This document shows positions 31,814 through 43,159 of a stretch of 64,000 nucleotides of DNA, piece by piece (positions within the stretch are counted from its first letter, which is position 1; every line of letters starts with the position of its first letter). The notes beneath the pieces are model-generated. The model ran no database searches. It was not told the origin of the DNA and worked only from the letters and a program-made list of their open reading frames with translations. The DNA is taken from NCBI RefSeq assembly GCF_963678975.1, contig NC_089273.1, positions 1,817,501-1,881,500 of the forward strand, written 5' to 3'. This DNA comes from Dysidea avara (taxonomy: Eukaryota > Porifera > Demospongiae > Dictyoceratida > Dysideidae). The translations under genes and the position numbers were made by a program.

Positions 31814-33050
31814 ACTAGCATTGGTACCTGCCCTATGTGCAGGACCATCTCCACATTAAACATTTTAATGCCACGAAGAGGGACTAAGCATTAAACACCA
31901 GCACTGCTAATGTAACTATGTAGGGTACATGGTGATGTCACATTTTTTAAAGAGCATGAGGTTTTCTTATGTCATTAATGATGCAAAACACTAAAGTTTA
32001 TTGTTTGTGGTTTTGACAGGAATGTAGCTTAATTATTCAGTGCATCTTCCCAACCAGTGACTTCAACGTGCTGTATAGAACAAACGAAACCTTTGCTGCT
32101 TTACATGAGAACTAATGCAACAATAATTAATATATTGGGAACCAAGCATAAATATTAGTGTCCTATATTTGCTGTGTAGCATGTATGTCGATAGTGCTTT
32201 AAAGTACATGATCCTTATGCAGTACATAATAATTTATAGTGAAGCATGCATACAAGGCTAGCTAATTAGTTAAACTGCATGCGAGCTAAGGCAATTGTAT
32301 ATAGTATACCCTACATTACATACAGGTTGTGTACACAAGGTATAGTTTCAGTTTCTACATTTTGATGTTTACCTTACCGACTGTCACAAAGAGAAATGAA
32401 CTTGAGCATAATTTACAGTCAACACAATTTGCAGTTATAGTTACTGCATGGCAAGCAAAAGTTCAGAACTTGTCCTATGCACTTTCAGTTCTGATGTTGC
32501 AGTGACACATATACCTCTTGCCATACAAAAACCCAGTTTTGAAACACCTGCAGTGTAATTGACCAATAAGGTAATGTATGAATCTTTAGAGTGAAAGCAT
32601 GTAAGCAGGATAGTGAAACAGTTGTGCCAGGTCAGATGCAGTTCCTCGGTGTAAACTATGGATCTGCATGGTTCCAGTATTATCATTTTTCAGATGCACA
32701 GTAGTATTTGTTCAATCATGCAAGCTGCCTATTACTACAGCAGTATTGAGGTAAGTCTGAACAAACAGTTTTTCATGTCAGTGCACACCTATGTGCTTAA
32801 AACAAAGATGTAGATATTCTGGATACTGGTGAAAGAAGCTTTTACCTACTCTAATACAACACACTGGACCGACACACAGATGGACAAATATGTTGGCAAT
32901 TTGTCTGCCCTGTCCCAAAAGTGCTATAAGAGTCCCTATTATGTGAGGTAATTCAGTGCCAGTGCTGAAAAACTGATCATAAGAGTTTGTAGATGAAGAC
33001 TTGCATGGAACAGATAGAGCAAAAAGGTGCATCAAAAAGGTCCCAAAAGT

Positions 33051-33137
33051 GAAAAAAAAAGTTATGACCTAGGCGGGGATTGAACCCTGGCTGGTTATAA
33101 TAACTTGGGGTTAAGGGAGGTGCACAAATCGCCACAG
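33051..33137 (-). repeat. tRNA-like sequence with Pol III boxes
   Basis: On the minus strand GTGGCGATTTGTGC (33135-33122) resembles box A, GGGTTCAATCC (33087-33077) matches box B, and a run of nine T (33060-33052) would terminate Pol III. Acceptor-stem pairing is absent, so it is a tRNA-derived SINE head or pseudogene rather than a working tRNA. Confidence 0.55.
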
Positions 33138-33390
33138 TTGTTTATCAGTGGTTTTGACAGGAATGTAGCTCAACTTTTCAGTAATCCTTCCCTACACTAG
33201 TGCCTTCATCGCCCTATAAAGAGCGAACAAAAGCACGTATTGATTTGCTACAACAACACTCGAGTTGCCAGATGATGGGCGTTTAATTTCGCTAACGTCC
33301 CGCCTCGATACGTGCTTTGTATGCCAAGATATGATGAGCTAAAAGTCGTGTTTTAAAAAAAGGTGTTCACAAAAAGGTACTGAGTAGAAA

Positions 33391-33470
33391 GAAAAAAATC
33401 TGTCAACACGTGGATTTGAACCCACGACCTCTTACACGCTAGTCAGGCGTTCTACCACTTGAACAGTATG
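33391..33470 (-). repeat. tRNA-like sequence (SINE head or tRNA pseudogene)
   Basis: Minus strand: AAGTGGTAGAACGCC (box A region), CTGACTAGCG (anticodon-arm-like) and GTGGGTTCAAATCCACG (box B, one base lost from the T stem), then GATTTTTTT as a Pol III terminator. The 5' and 3' acceptor strands do not pair. Confidence 0.6.
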
Positions 33471-33660
33471 TGCTGTGGTTTTCAAAGGAATGTTGCTCAA
33501 GTTTTCTCTACACCTTGGCCTTCTACGCGCTGTAGAGACCGAACGGAAGCACGCGTGAACTCGTGATAACAATCTTAGAGTAGGCGGATGATGAGCACTT
33601 CATTATCAGCACAGACTATGTCGATTCGCGCCAAGTCTGGTGAGTAAGCAGCGTGACCGT

Positions 33661-33681
33661 CAGACAGACAGACAGACAGAC
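33661..33681. repeat. (CAGA)5 microsatellite
   Basis: Five tandem CAGA units, followed by ATTTTCAGCTTTATATATATAG and GATA repeats; marks the right border of the dispersed repeat copy. Confidence 0.9.
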
Positions 33682-33705
33682 ATTTTCAGCTTTATATATA
33701 TAGAA

Positions 33706-35229
33706 TAGATAGATACCACCATACCTTCTAGGACTCCTTTGGACATGTTTCATTCCACATTATTTCAGTAGAGAATTACCAGATGTTTGAAGTCAGGTGA
33801 CGATGTTGGCAATTGGTCAATTTATGTAAACAAGTTTATTTGTGGTATTGACACATGAGACTTGTTGAGCTACCACAGGTATTTGTTTTTATTGTGGTAA
33901 ATGATTGTTACATTAAGAACACTTCAACTTGATTAGTTGTTTCACAGACTAAAATATCGAGAGTATAGGGTTGATAGGTCAGTATGTAATATTAACAGAA
34001 ATCAGAACAATATGAGTACAAAAACAAGTTGATGTTGTGCTACTTCTAAAAACCAGGCGCCATGCAGCTACACTAGCTCTAACTCATCTGGAATTAACCA
34101 ACTATGTATTACTATCTTATAATTTTAACCAATAGTGTTCTTGGTTGTGCGATAATAAATAATATTATCAGTGCGTAACTCTCATATTTCATAATTCTTT
34201 CAATTACGTTGCTATGCACTGCTATGGAAGCGCTTGTTAAACAAACAATATATTATACAAATGCAGAAGTATCTTCTAAACTGTTTTACAGTTTGACTAT
34301 CATGTTTTCTGCCACAAATTCTCTTGATAAAGCCTGAAAGCTGCATGCTCTTCATTTTCGTTCATGTACGCAAAGAATACATCCCCTTTCGACTAGAAGG
34401 GATAGGCTATTCCTAGTAGTCTACGAGGCCTGCACCATTGTTTTTAGTTGTTAACCACCTGTAAACCCCAAAGGGAATGTAATTCGCAAAGTCTGAGGAG
34501 AGCTGCCACACCCACATTTCAGACTGCAAACTACCTCAGAGCAAAGTTTACCTGTGCAGAAGTTTAATACAGACTTTACTTCGCTTTTACTTCTTACATA
34601 AAGCTACTTTTGCCATTTTAATGATTTGCTCATGTGGGTGCATACGGACAAACATAGGTAGATAGTTAGGTAAATAGATAGGTACACACACATTTATGAA
34701 AACAATTTTAGTAAATCTGGAAGTTTAGTCTCAACAAAGCAGCAACTCATTTGCAACCATACTGTATTTCTGAGTTATGTTTTGAGAAGGTGAATGGCAG
34801 GTAAATACATAGTAGTTAATTGTATTGGAATAATACAAGGGTTGTATTCAGAGTTTCAGTTTTTAGTGGCATTTTAGTTTCCTTTTCCATGGGTGAGTTA
34901 TTTTTTAATCTTTGAACAATGGGCTGGTCAAGCCTGTGAAATAATTAAGTTGACATGGCCTAATACTGTGACATTAGTAATACATACCACTACTAGAAAT
35001 AGTGTAGTGGCATAGCATAACAAGTGTACATTTTGACCAAATTTGACACAGCAATGGTTATTACACGAAATTTGGATATCCGACCATCTCCAACTACACC
35101 CATTTTGATAGGCATCGCCCACTTATTCACACATGTTAATCTATCCATGTTATAAGCAATGTAACTTTTGTAATGGTTGTCTAAACTAGCCATACACCTC
35201 TTCAAGTAGTACAACTACATCAAATACAT
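33706..35229. other. Spacer between the two inverted repeat copies
   Basis: Short minus-strand frames around 34928-35214 overlap in two phases and look incidental. Nothing else recognised. Confidence 0.3.
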
Positions 35230-36068
35230 GTGCATCTGAAAAATGATATTACTGGCACCATGCAGATACCATAGTTTACGATGAGGAACTATGTGTGCAA
35301 TTGCTCAACCATTTCACTAATCCTGCTTACATCTTTTCACTCTAGATCTGCTTAAAGGATCATTAAATGTCATATATGACAATAAAATTAATGATGATGT
35401 TTAAACACCAGCATGGGGTTTTGTATGGCAAGAAGTGTCACTACAACGTTAATACTGAAAGTGCATAGCATAGAACAAGCTCTGATTCTTTGCTCGCCAT
35501 GCAGTAACTACAATTGCAAATGGACATGGTTAAAATGCAGAACGGACTCGTAAATGGACTGGTTCAAACAAGCCTAAATACCAGTATAGCTCATAGCATA
35601 ACATCCCATAAACAATACTACACACAACAAAGGTCTTACAAAAGCTTTTAACCATGATTTTAAAGCGCAGTCAAGCCAACAACAAGCCCAGCGCTTAAAA
35701 CTAGGTTTAATAAATTCAGGTAATAGCAGTCATGGGTGAAATTGTCACTATCAGTGCTGTAGACATGGTTGAATTATAATTATAGCACATTTTATTGTTG
35801 CAGTCAGCCTAACCAGCTGGTGAAGTAAAACTGTGGTGTGACTTTGAAAGCCAGCCCATCACCTCCTGTAACCTGTTACACTGAGAAGCAGCCACAAAGC
35901 TATGTAGCAATTAACCTGAACACAAATCTATTATTAATAACAGCATCTCTTCAACAAGTCACCTTTGGCTTGTTTACAGCATTATAAAGTCATGCCATGA
36001 AGAATGCACTTTTAATTCAGCACGGAAGAATGAAGTTCAACAGCAGTTTTAAGTGTGGTGCTTAATAT

Positions 36069-36741
36069 TAGAGCTGTACCGATATGGGTTTTTGGCATGT
36101 ACCGATATCCAATATGTATACCACCAAAAGAAGCCGATAACTGATAGCCAGTCCGATATTTGCATTACAAATAAAAGTCATAGTTAATCTATGCAAAAGT
36201 GTACATTTACCTACTATTCAACAACAAATGGTACATTCATTGCTCACTCTATGCCTGTGGTGATGGTGGCTTCGGTTTCTATTGTGTAATCCAGATAATT
36301 AGTCACCCACAAACATTTTATGCATACTCCAATGAAGCCTTAAACAGATATTTCTGCATTTTATTGGCTTGTGTGAAGGCTGGTACAGTAGGTTTCCTTG
36401 GTTGTCCTGTGACTCTTCTTTTTATTACAAAGGTACTATATATAAAACTGCTTTGTTTAAGACTGATAAGCTTTCCAGCAACAAACAATAGAATTGCATG
36501 TATTTGTAAGGCTTCTCGTAACGTAGCGCTTGCTGTAGGGTGAAAATAAGCCACTGCCACTGAACAACCACATGAATAATGTAGAAAATCAATATTATAA
36601 TCCATTTATATACGAACTATTGCTGTATAAATATCGGTAGCGATATCGGTCCTGATACTGTTCTATACAATGCCGATATTGGTAAAAAAATCCATATCGG
36701 TGGCCGATATTTTGGCTGATCCGATTATCGGTACAGCTCTA
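36069..36741. mobile_element. 673-bp hAT-type MITE with perfect 8-bp target duplication
   Basis: The element begins TAGAGCTGTACCGATA and ends with the exact complement; CTTAATAT flanks it on both sides (36061-36068 and 36742-36749). Subterminal regions are rich in CCGATAT motifs on both strands, probable transposase-binding repeats. The two overlapping frames inside (36199-36605) are on opposite strands and not convincing. The start at 63690 belongs to a related family. Confidence 0.95.
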
Positions 36742-37303
36742 CTTAATATCGGCTTATACAAGTTTCAAGACAATGTTCAGAGGTTTATTTACAGTCACTG
36801 CAGCATCTGATATTGTTCAGGAGTGGCAAATAGACGTTTGGAGTAAGTTTTCCCAGTTCATTTATGAGTCTGTTTTCCCAGTCTGCTCCGCATTTTAGTC
36901 ATGTCCTTTAAATTATGCACAAGTTCATTTCTTTCTTTTTGTTGACAATAAGGTAAATGTCATGCAGAGACAGAAACTGTGCTGTGTGTACACCACCTTT
37001 AATGGTCTTAGCTTGTATGTAGTTCAACTAAACCTGCATGTTCATTATGTCACTATATGGATGACATAAGGATTATGTTTAAAGCACTATCAACATGTAT
37101 GCTACACAGCAATATAGAATACTAATAATGTCACATTTGTTGTCCCTACATGTACAGCAGGTACCAATGCTTTTATTTGTTCTTTACAGCACGTTGAAGG
37201 CACTGGTAGGCAAGACTCACTCAATAAATGGGCTACATTCCTGTCAAAACCACAGACAAATAACTTTGTTGTTTCACATCATTAATTTCAGTATGCAGGA
37301 TGG

Positions 37304-38714
37304 GGTGGGTAAAAACAGTAGGACTAATACAATACAAGTATAGAATATTGTGAAGTGTATAAAATTCCAAGAAGAGTTGGATTCCTGCAGGTCCCCTGGT
37401 CCTATAGGTACCTGGCTCTGCAAGTGATCTTGCATTGTCAATCCACTTTTCCCCCCATCAGAGTGTCTCGCATGATGTTTGTACCAAAAATTATAAGCGC
37501 CTATGAAAGAGGTAGGTAAAAACAGTGGACCCAGGGACCGAGGATCCGGGACCAGGGGACCCAAGGACCTGACTCTGTTTGGAATTTATACCCTTCACAA
37601 TATTCTATACTTATACTAGGTACCTTTGCAAGTATAGACTTGCATGACTAATCCACTTTTTCCCTTGTCACGGTGTCTCACACTATTTTAAAACCAATTA
37701 GAAGTTATAAGTGCCTCTGAAAAAAGTGTTTGAAACTGTAGGCCACTCATCTGCTGCATAATGAGCACACTAATCTATTATTTCGACTCGTTACTAAAGT
37801 TTAGAAGCATTGTGCAAACAAATAATCACGGGAAATAGCGATTACTAGCTAAGCAAGTTTCAGTCCAACAGCTCGACATTCAACCACACTTCATACATCG
37901 TGGTGCATTTGCACAATGTTTCTAAATTTTAGTAGTGAGTCGACATAATAGACTAGTGTGCTCATTGTGCAGCAGGCAAGTGGCCTATAAATGTCACTAT
38001 ATTTTCAGAGGTGCTTATAATTTCTACTTGGTTTAAACATCGCGTCAGACATTGTGTGAGACACCATGATGGGGGGAAAAGTGGATTAGTCATGAAGTCT
38101 ACTTACAAAGGTACCTAGTGTAAATATAGAATTTTGTGAAGGGTATAAAATTCCAAGAAGAGTTGGGTCCCTGGGTCCCCTGGTCCTTGGGTCCACTGTT
38201 TTTACCTACCCCTATGAAATAGTGTCTGAAGCTGACTGCATTTACAAACCATTCACCTGCTGCACAATGAGCATGCTAGTATATTATGTCACCTAGCTAC
38301 TAAAGTTTAGAAATATTGTGCAAACAAATATTCTATGTAAATAGCGATTACTAGCTAAGCCAAACTAAGCAAGTTCCAGCAGCTCGAAAACCAGACTTCA
38401 TACATTTTGCACAATGCTTCTAAACTATTCTAGTAGCTAGGTGGCATAATAGACTAGTACGTATGCTCATGCAGGCAAGTGGCCTATATAAAGTGAAGTC
38501 AGCTTCAGACACTTTTCCAGAGGAGCTTGTAATTTCTAATTGGTATAAACGTCAAGGGAGACACCATGATGGGGAAAAAGTGGATTGTCCATGCAAGACT
38601 ACTTGTCCTAGTACAAGTATAGAATGTTGTGAAGTGTATAAAATTCCAAGAAGAGTTGGATTCCCGCAGGTTCCCTGGTCCTGGGTCCCTGGGTACACTG
38701 ATTTTACCTACCTT
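37304..38714. mobile_element. Outer fold-back element split by a copy of itself
   Basis: The left remainder (37304-37508) and right remainder (38211-38714) together form one fold-back copy with ends GGTGGGTAAAAACAG and the complement of GGTAGGTAAAATCAG. Flanking GCAGGATGG (37295-37303) and GAGGGATGG (38715-38723) agree at 7 of 9 bases, a worn target duplication. The inner copy entered at CCTATGAAA. Confidence 0.75.
37509..38210. mobile_element. Inner fold-back element, 9-bp target duplication
   Basis: GGTAGGTAAAAACAGTGGAC at 37511 is mirrored at 38191-38210; the arms pair over roughly 300 bases (about 37511-37820 with 37900-38210). CCTATGAAA occurs just outside both ends (37500-37508 and 38211-38219) and, in the other copy's sequence, only once, proving insertion. 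Arms carry GTCCC-rich tracts. Duplication length and long arms suggest a Mutator-like fold-back. Confidence 0.85.
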
Positions 38715-38868
38715 GAGGGATGGTATAAGTTCTTTAAAAGTAACATCACCATATATGGTACATACCTACATGAACAGTGCTAGTGTTTAATGCTTGGTCT
38801 CTGTGTCCAGCATTATTAACACATGTGGAGATGGTCCTGCATGTAAGGCAGGTACCAATGTTAGTGTA

Positions 38869-39368
38869 GCTATAAAACAAAGTGGCCTTATTATTGAGGT
38901 TTATCACTAAGGTCAAAATTGTAAGAGATACAGTGATGTCTTGTTCATTCTAGATGTACAGGTGAATACCACAAGTAAAAGGTAATAATGGCTAACAGGT
39001 TATAAGTACGTACATTTTACTACTACAATACAGGTACATAACTGAGACAAGTAGGCTGGTACAACCTAGTAAACTGTTAACCTCACAGTTTACCCTAGGA
39101 ATGGCTTTGTGGTCACCACAAGGAAACAACAAAAATTACATGCCAATACCTTTATGTTTGGTGTCCCTCCTTGGCCAATATCTCACACACACTCAACTTA
39201 CAAAGACATTATTTCCTGACAAAATATGGCCTGACAACTAGTGTAATTGGCCAGTAATTGTCCATTGTCCAAACATTATTTCATAAACTAATACATCAAC
39301 CACACATTGTAGGTTTGACATTTATACAACACAATACACAACACAGGTATAATAAGTGTATACTCACA
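38869..39368. other. Intron DNA, nothing recognised
   Basis: No frame or repeat border seen between the inverted repeat copy and the small exon at 39369. Confidence 0.35.
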
Positions 39369-39409
39369 TCAGTAGGTCTCCTCTTCTTTTCAGCCATATC
39401 ACTATCCTC
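39369..39409 (-). CDS. Candidate first coding exon of the ankyrin gene
   Basis: On the minus strand the exon follows cagaggat-type acceptor context (ttgttacag) and ends before gtgagtat. It contains an in-frame ATG giving MAEKKRRPTD, and the last full codon (GAT) leaves phase 0, exactly what the ankyrin exon at 28519 needs. The joined start would be a short basic leader followed at once by an ankyrin repeat. The acceptor in front implies an upstream untranslated exon. Support is splice signals and phase only. Confidence 0.45.
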
Positions 39410-39654
39410 TGTAACAACATAACACAACATGTTGTAATATTTACATAGTTATCTATTGTGGATCACATGATCACATGAATCAGGAAATTTATAACCTAAT
39501 AGGGATGAGTATATTCATAGATACAGTATCTTTCCAATGGAGTCAGTAACGGAACACACACATTTAAATTGCTGTGTTTTGATTTATGTCATCATGTGGT
39601 TGATAAAGTTAAAGCAGTGATTGGCTAAATCATTTAACAATCATGTTCTCACGT

Positions 39655-39880
39655 TCTACCAGACTGTCCTAGTAGAGCAGTTTAACTAGTGTGACTGTTT
39701 ACCAGTACTGTATATTAAGGATCACGGAGTCTCAAAAAAACAACGACCCATAAACCAGCCTCACAATACCTTCATGGCACCTTGGCAGTATACAGTAAGT
39801 ATAATCAAACACAAAAGTGCCCTTGAAATGCCTCCATTAGGTACAGTGTAGCTATATGAACTTCTTTCATTTAGAGGAAT
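39655..39880. repeat. Third, diverged copy of the LINE-flank repeat
   Basis: AGCAGTTTAACTAGTGTGAC and CCTCACAATACCTTCATGG in this order match 44580-45060 and 49530-49700. The LINE itself is absent here, so this flank is a dispersed repeat in its own right. Confidence 0.6.
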
Positions 39881-40332
39881 TTCTACTACATGACTGAAAA
39901 AATCAAGCCCATAGTCATATATAGGTGTTATTGAGTTATGCTTGTCTGAAGGTATCAGTAAGTATGTCTGTTAGACATCACTTCAGTCCAACTGTGATAC
40001 CACAGTACATACAATGCATCCATCATGGACTAACTTTCTCTCCTCCTTTGTGTCCCATTTATCTTTGTTGACAGCTCAAGGTGTTGATTCAGCAAATGAT
40101 AACTTCCCTAAGTTTGTAACAGGAATCATCTGTATTTTCTGTAGTGACTGGATTGATTATAGAGGTACCTGTCATATGGTTCTTCATTAGAAACGTTGTT
40201 TAAAGGATTGAACAAAGCTAAAAACAAATTGTACTAGCCACTTGTCACTTTTCAGTAAATGAAGTCGGTGTGCCCATTCAGATAAAACCAAGTCTAATGT
40301 CAAGTATTTTAATGTGTTATGTGCTGGTGTAC
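39881..40332. other. No gene recognised
   Basis: Non-coding A+T-rich DNA upstream of the small fold-back; nothing seen. Confidence 0.3.
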
Positions 40333-40553
40333 AAAAAAGTAAACAAACAAGTATAAGGAAAAATCAGAGATTTTAAGTTCAATTAGGAATTAAATGAAAC
40401 AAGTGGAGTCACCTACACCTGACGATATACTAGTGGACATTTAATCTCTACTTCAGTCACAACTGAATTGGGGATTAAATGTCCACTAGTATATCTTCAG
40501 GTGCACTCCTAGTGATCCCTAAATTAGTTTTTCCTTGCACTTGTTTACTTTTC
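40333..40553. mobile_element. Small palindromic MITE
   Basis: Outer arms (AAGTAAACAAACAAGTATAAGG at left; its near complement ending 40553) and a closely paired inner core (GATATACTAGTGGACATTTA, 40424, with its complement at 40471-40493) form one long hairpin of about 220 bases. No target duplication is clear. Confidence 0.75.
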
Positions 40554-41804
40554 TGGCTGCTCTATTAGAGAATCTCATATTTAACAAACTGTGCACATTT
40601 TCTTACATTATTCATAACCACATTTATTGTAAGATAAGGAAGGGTGATTTCGTAGATAATTTATTGTCAAGTTCATAACTTATGATCCTCACAATCAATT
40701 AATACCAAACTTGGTTACAAATACCACTGATGTGTTCATGCACTCTATGTATACCAAATTGTAAGTGATTCAGTATATCTGATAGGGAGATATGGCACAA
40801 AATATCTGCGTCAAAAAAAACACATGTAGAATAATTTTGTAGATTTCTGCTGCAAGCTATGAAGATCACCAATCCTAAGAAAATTATCTTACTTTGGTAC
40901 AAAACGTAGAGCAAGGTTAGTCCTTAAAACAACCACAGCTACTCTGCAACACTGCATTCCTTGTTCAGTTGATTTCAATACACAATCATTCAGTTGCATT
41001 GGTTGAACCACAAAGTAAGTGTGGTTTTGGAAATTGGTAGCTGCTAATTATTAAAAGTTAGCAGGTAGAAGTATTACAATGACACTAATGATTAAAAGAA
41101 ACAACTTGGAGTGAGCTTTGGCATGTAATAAATTTTTGGCAGCAAAATTGTGCTACAGTGCTTCAATCAAACTGTGTTTTCGAGAAAACTAGCACAGCCA
41201 GAGCATACTGCTTTAGTGTAAATTAATCTCCATAGCCTAACATATCTTCACCATAAATGTTGACTGATTTGATAAAAGTGTTGAAAAGTTACAGCCCAGC
41301 AAAATCGAAGTTACAAAATTGCCTCACGCACGAAATTTCCCCATCCTACCTTAGGCTACTCCAGTTGATAATTATGTTTCTGGTCTTTACAAAATAATTA
41401 ATTTCAGAAATACAACAGCACGCATGTGCATATATCACGTGATTATGTGGCATGGCTTCTTGCTTCAAGACATTTCAATCGTTTTAACGTTGTTTCTCTG
41501 TACTTGGTAAGTATTTATAGTACAGGTATTTGTACATGTTATATACTGTAGCTATAAAACACTGTTATTGCTTTTTCTAGTTCAATGAATTTGGTGAATT
41601 GTACAATTGTAAGCCGGGGTACCAGCAGAATCATTCTGCCTTGGACAGTAATGCCTTTAGAGCCCCCAGGGTATACTGTTTTTGGGGTTTTACAAAGATA
41701 AACTGCAATTAGAAGTGATAATGAAGTGTGAGGAAGGACCAAGTGGAAGTCAAGAATAAATACTTACACTTGTTGGTGTTTTCATTGGATAGTCCAAGGA
41801 GTTC
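40554..41804. other. No gene recognised
   Basis: A segment at 41350-41400 is roughly inverted relative to 42368-42430 (GACCAGAAACATAA, CCAATTGGAGTGG). This may be the worn ends of an element spanning 41.3-42.4 kb. Otherwise featureless. Confidence 0.3.
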
Positions 41805-42163
41805 ATGGATTTAACAGAGGTACCAGTAAACCTGGATAGGGCTGTACAAATGTTTGGTGTGTATCTGAAGTATTGTGTGATGTTAGCATTAACCACACCA
41901 GTGCCAGCTAAGAATACACTTGTAATAATGATGCACAGTCAAAGGCTATTGCAGCAAAAATCCAAGCTGTCTAATAAAAGTCCATGGTGTATTAATGAGT
42001 GATCTCGAGTCAGACACCAGAGGGACTTGATGTTTATACAAGAGATATAGCTTGTGGTGAACCAATTGAAAAATTAAATTACACTGTGAAATACCCACCT
42101 ATTCGTGTCTATTGTGCAAAAGATGCAAATGGAGTGCAAGGAATATTATCCCCAATGTATTGA
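41805..42163 (+). pseudogene. Coding-like remnant, family not recognised
   Basis: The frame from ATG 41805 to TGA 42000-42002 is continued, after a frame change at that stop, by a second open stretch to TGA 42161-42163. Together they look like about 118 residues of one protein (first part VPVNLDRAVQMFGVYLKYC; second part with TRDIACGEPIEKLNYTVKYP). Codon use resembles real coding sequence more than its flanks. It may be cargo of the worn element suggested at 41.3-42.4 kb or the end of a decayed gene. No function assigned. Confidence 0.35.
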
Positions 42164-42639
42164 CGGTAAACACCCCAAAATTCAAAAATCATGATGTACT
42201 CATATTGTACTGTCGTATCTTACCAGTTATTATTACGTTTTGTAACTATGATGTGACTTACTTATTTTATACTACATGATAATGGTGAAATGTTTATAAT
42301 AATGTACAATACTTCTGTTACTTTGTTGCTGAATTCCACCTGCCCATATCTAAAATTTAATTTTAAGGGACCAGAAACATAAATACCAATTGGAGTGGCC
42401 TTAGTAAAAGGTTCCAAAATTAAGCTGAAATATTCACTACATTAGACCATGCAAACTTAATTAATTGTTTCTCATCCCCGCCTGCATCCCTTTTACCCTA
42501 CCGCCTCTAGTTTCATTACTGCTGTCATCAATCATGTGACACTTATTTTGATGCTAAGAAGGCTGGCTATCATTTTACAGCACAGCAAATGTCACTTGTA
42601 CCTCACAAACATCAAACATCTCATGAACTGATCTTTTTA
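42164..42639. other. No gene recognised
   Basis: A+T-rich, contains the possible right end of the 41.3-42.4 kb element near 42370-42430. Confidence 0.3.
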
Positions 42640-42990
42640 CCAGCTTTAGACCCTCTATGCATAGATCGTCTGGATGGAACAGCAGTCCTAAAGTCCGGAC
42701 CGTTTATGCATTACTAAATCACTCCACCCTCTAACCGAGGACACAACACAAACAAGAAACAACACTTCATTGTAATATACTACACAGCACCTGTTATAGA
42801 GTGATTATCAGCCATTAACGAGGACAACGGCTAAGGCAAATCATGAGACTGGTGTAGGTAATATCCCGAGAGTATACGGTGACTGGTGGATACTCAGGTG
42901 GATAAGTCTGGAAGTGAAGTAGTATCACAAGATGGAAAGCAGTGTGTTGTCAGTAGTCTATGGTTAACCTCACTTCAGATGAGTCTCCCA
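42640..42990 (+). repeat. Duplicated block, copy 1 (second copy at 51650-51960)
   Basis: Shared landmarks with 51650-51960 include GAGGACACAACAC, AACACTTCAT, TAATATACTACACA, GTGATTATCAGC, GAGGACAACGGCTAAGGCAA and CTGGTGTAGGTAATAT. The last resembles a donor site on the plus strand, so the block could be a duplicated 5' untranslated exon or promoter; a transposon relic is equally possible. Confidence 0.55.
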
Positions 42991-43159
42991 GGACAGTCAA
43001 AAAAATTTAAAGAGTTAGTAAGAGCTATATTTCAGTAAATATTTAGTAGGGGCACATAGGATGCAAGTAATTTATCAATGTTGCTTTATATGATCCATGG
43101 ACATGTGTAGTCTAGAACTGGAACTTCAAGCAGACAAAAAACATAACAAACACAAACAA

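Larger units (their letters stand above)
31814..33705 (+). mobile_element. Dispersed repeat family, copy 1 (forward)
   Basis: Starts with ACTAGCATTGGTACCTGCC and a small hairpin (CCTGC, loop, GCAGG) at 31826-31849, and ends with (CAGA)n plus TTATATATATAG near 33705. Its landmarks to about 32700 recur in inverse order at 38868-35230: GTGGTTTTGACAGGAATGTAG (32007), TGTGTAGCAT (32174), GAAATGAACTTG (32393) and GTTACTGCATGGC (32441). The GTGGTTTT module also returns at 33151 and 33476 in forward orientation, each beside a tRNA-like sequence. No protein is encoded; class unknown. Confidence 0.65.
35230..38868 (-). mobile_element. Dispersed repeat family, copy 2 (inverted), carrying nested insertions
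   Basis: Read on the minus strand from 38868 the same landmarks as in 31814-32700 appear in order, including the start hairpin (GGTCCTGC...GCAGG) and the tail GATGCACATG near 35235. A hAT-like MITE (36069-36741) and a nested pair of fold-back elements (37304-38714) sit inside it; the part between about 35540 and 36900 has extra sequence that copy 1 lacks. The two copies form a large inverted pair with a spacer of about 1.5 kb. Confidence 0.6.

Noticed and set aside
33391-33470. Functional tRNA gene
   Set aside because: Box A and box B are present but the acceptor stem does not pair and the T stem lost a base.
36199-36605. Opposing ORFs of 114 and 95 residues
   Set aside because: They overlap inside a non-autonomous hAT MITE with perfect borders; neither resembles a transposase.
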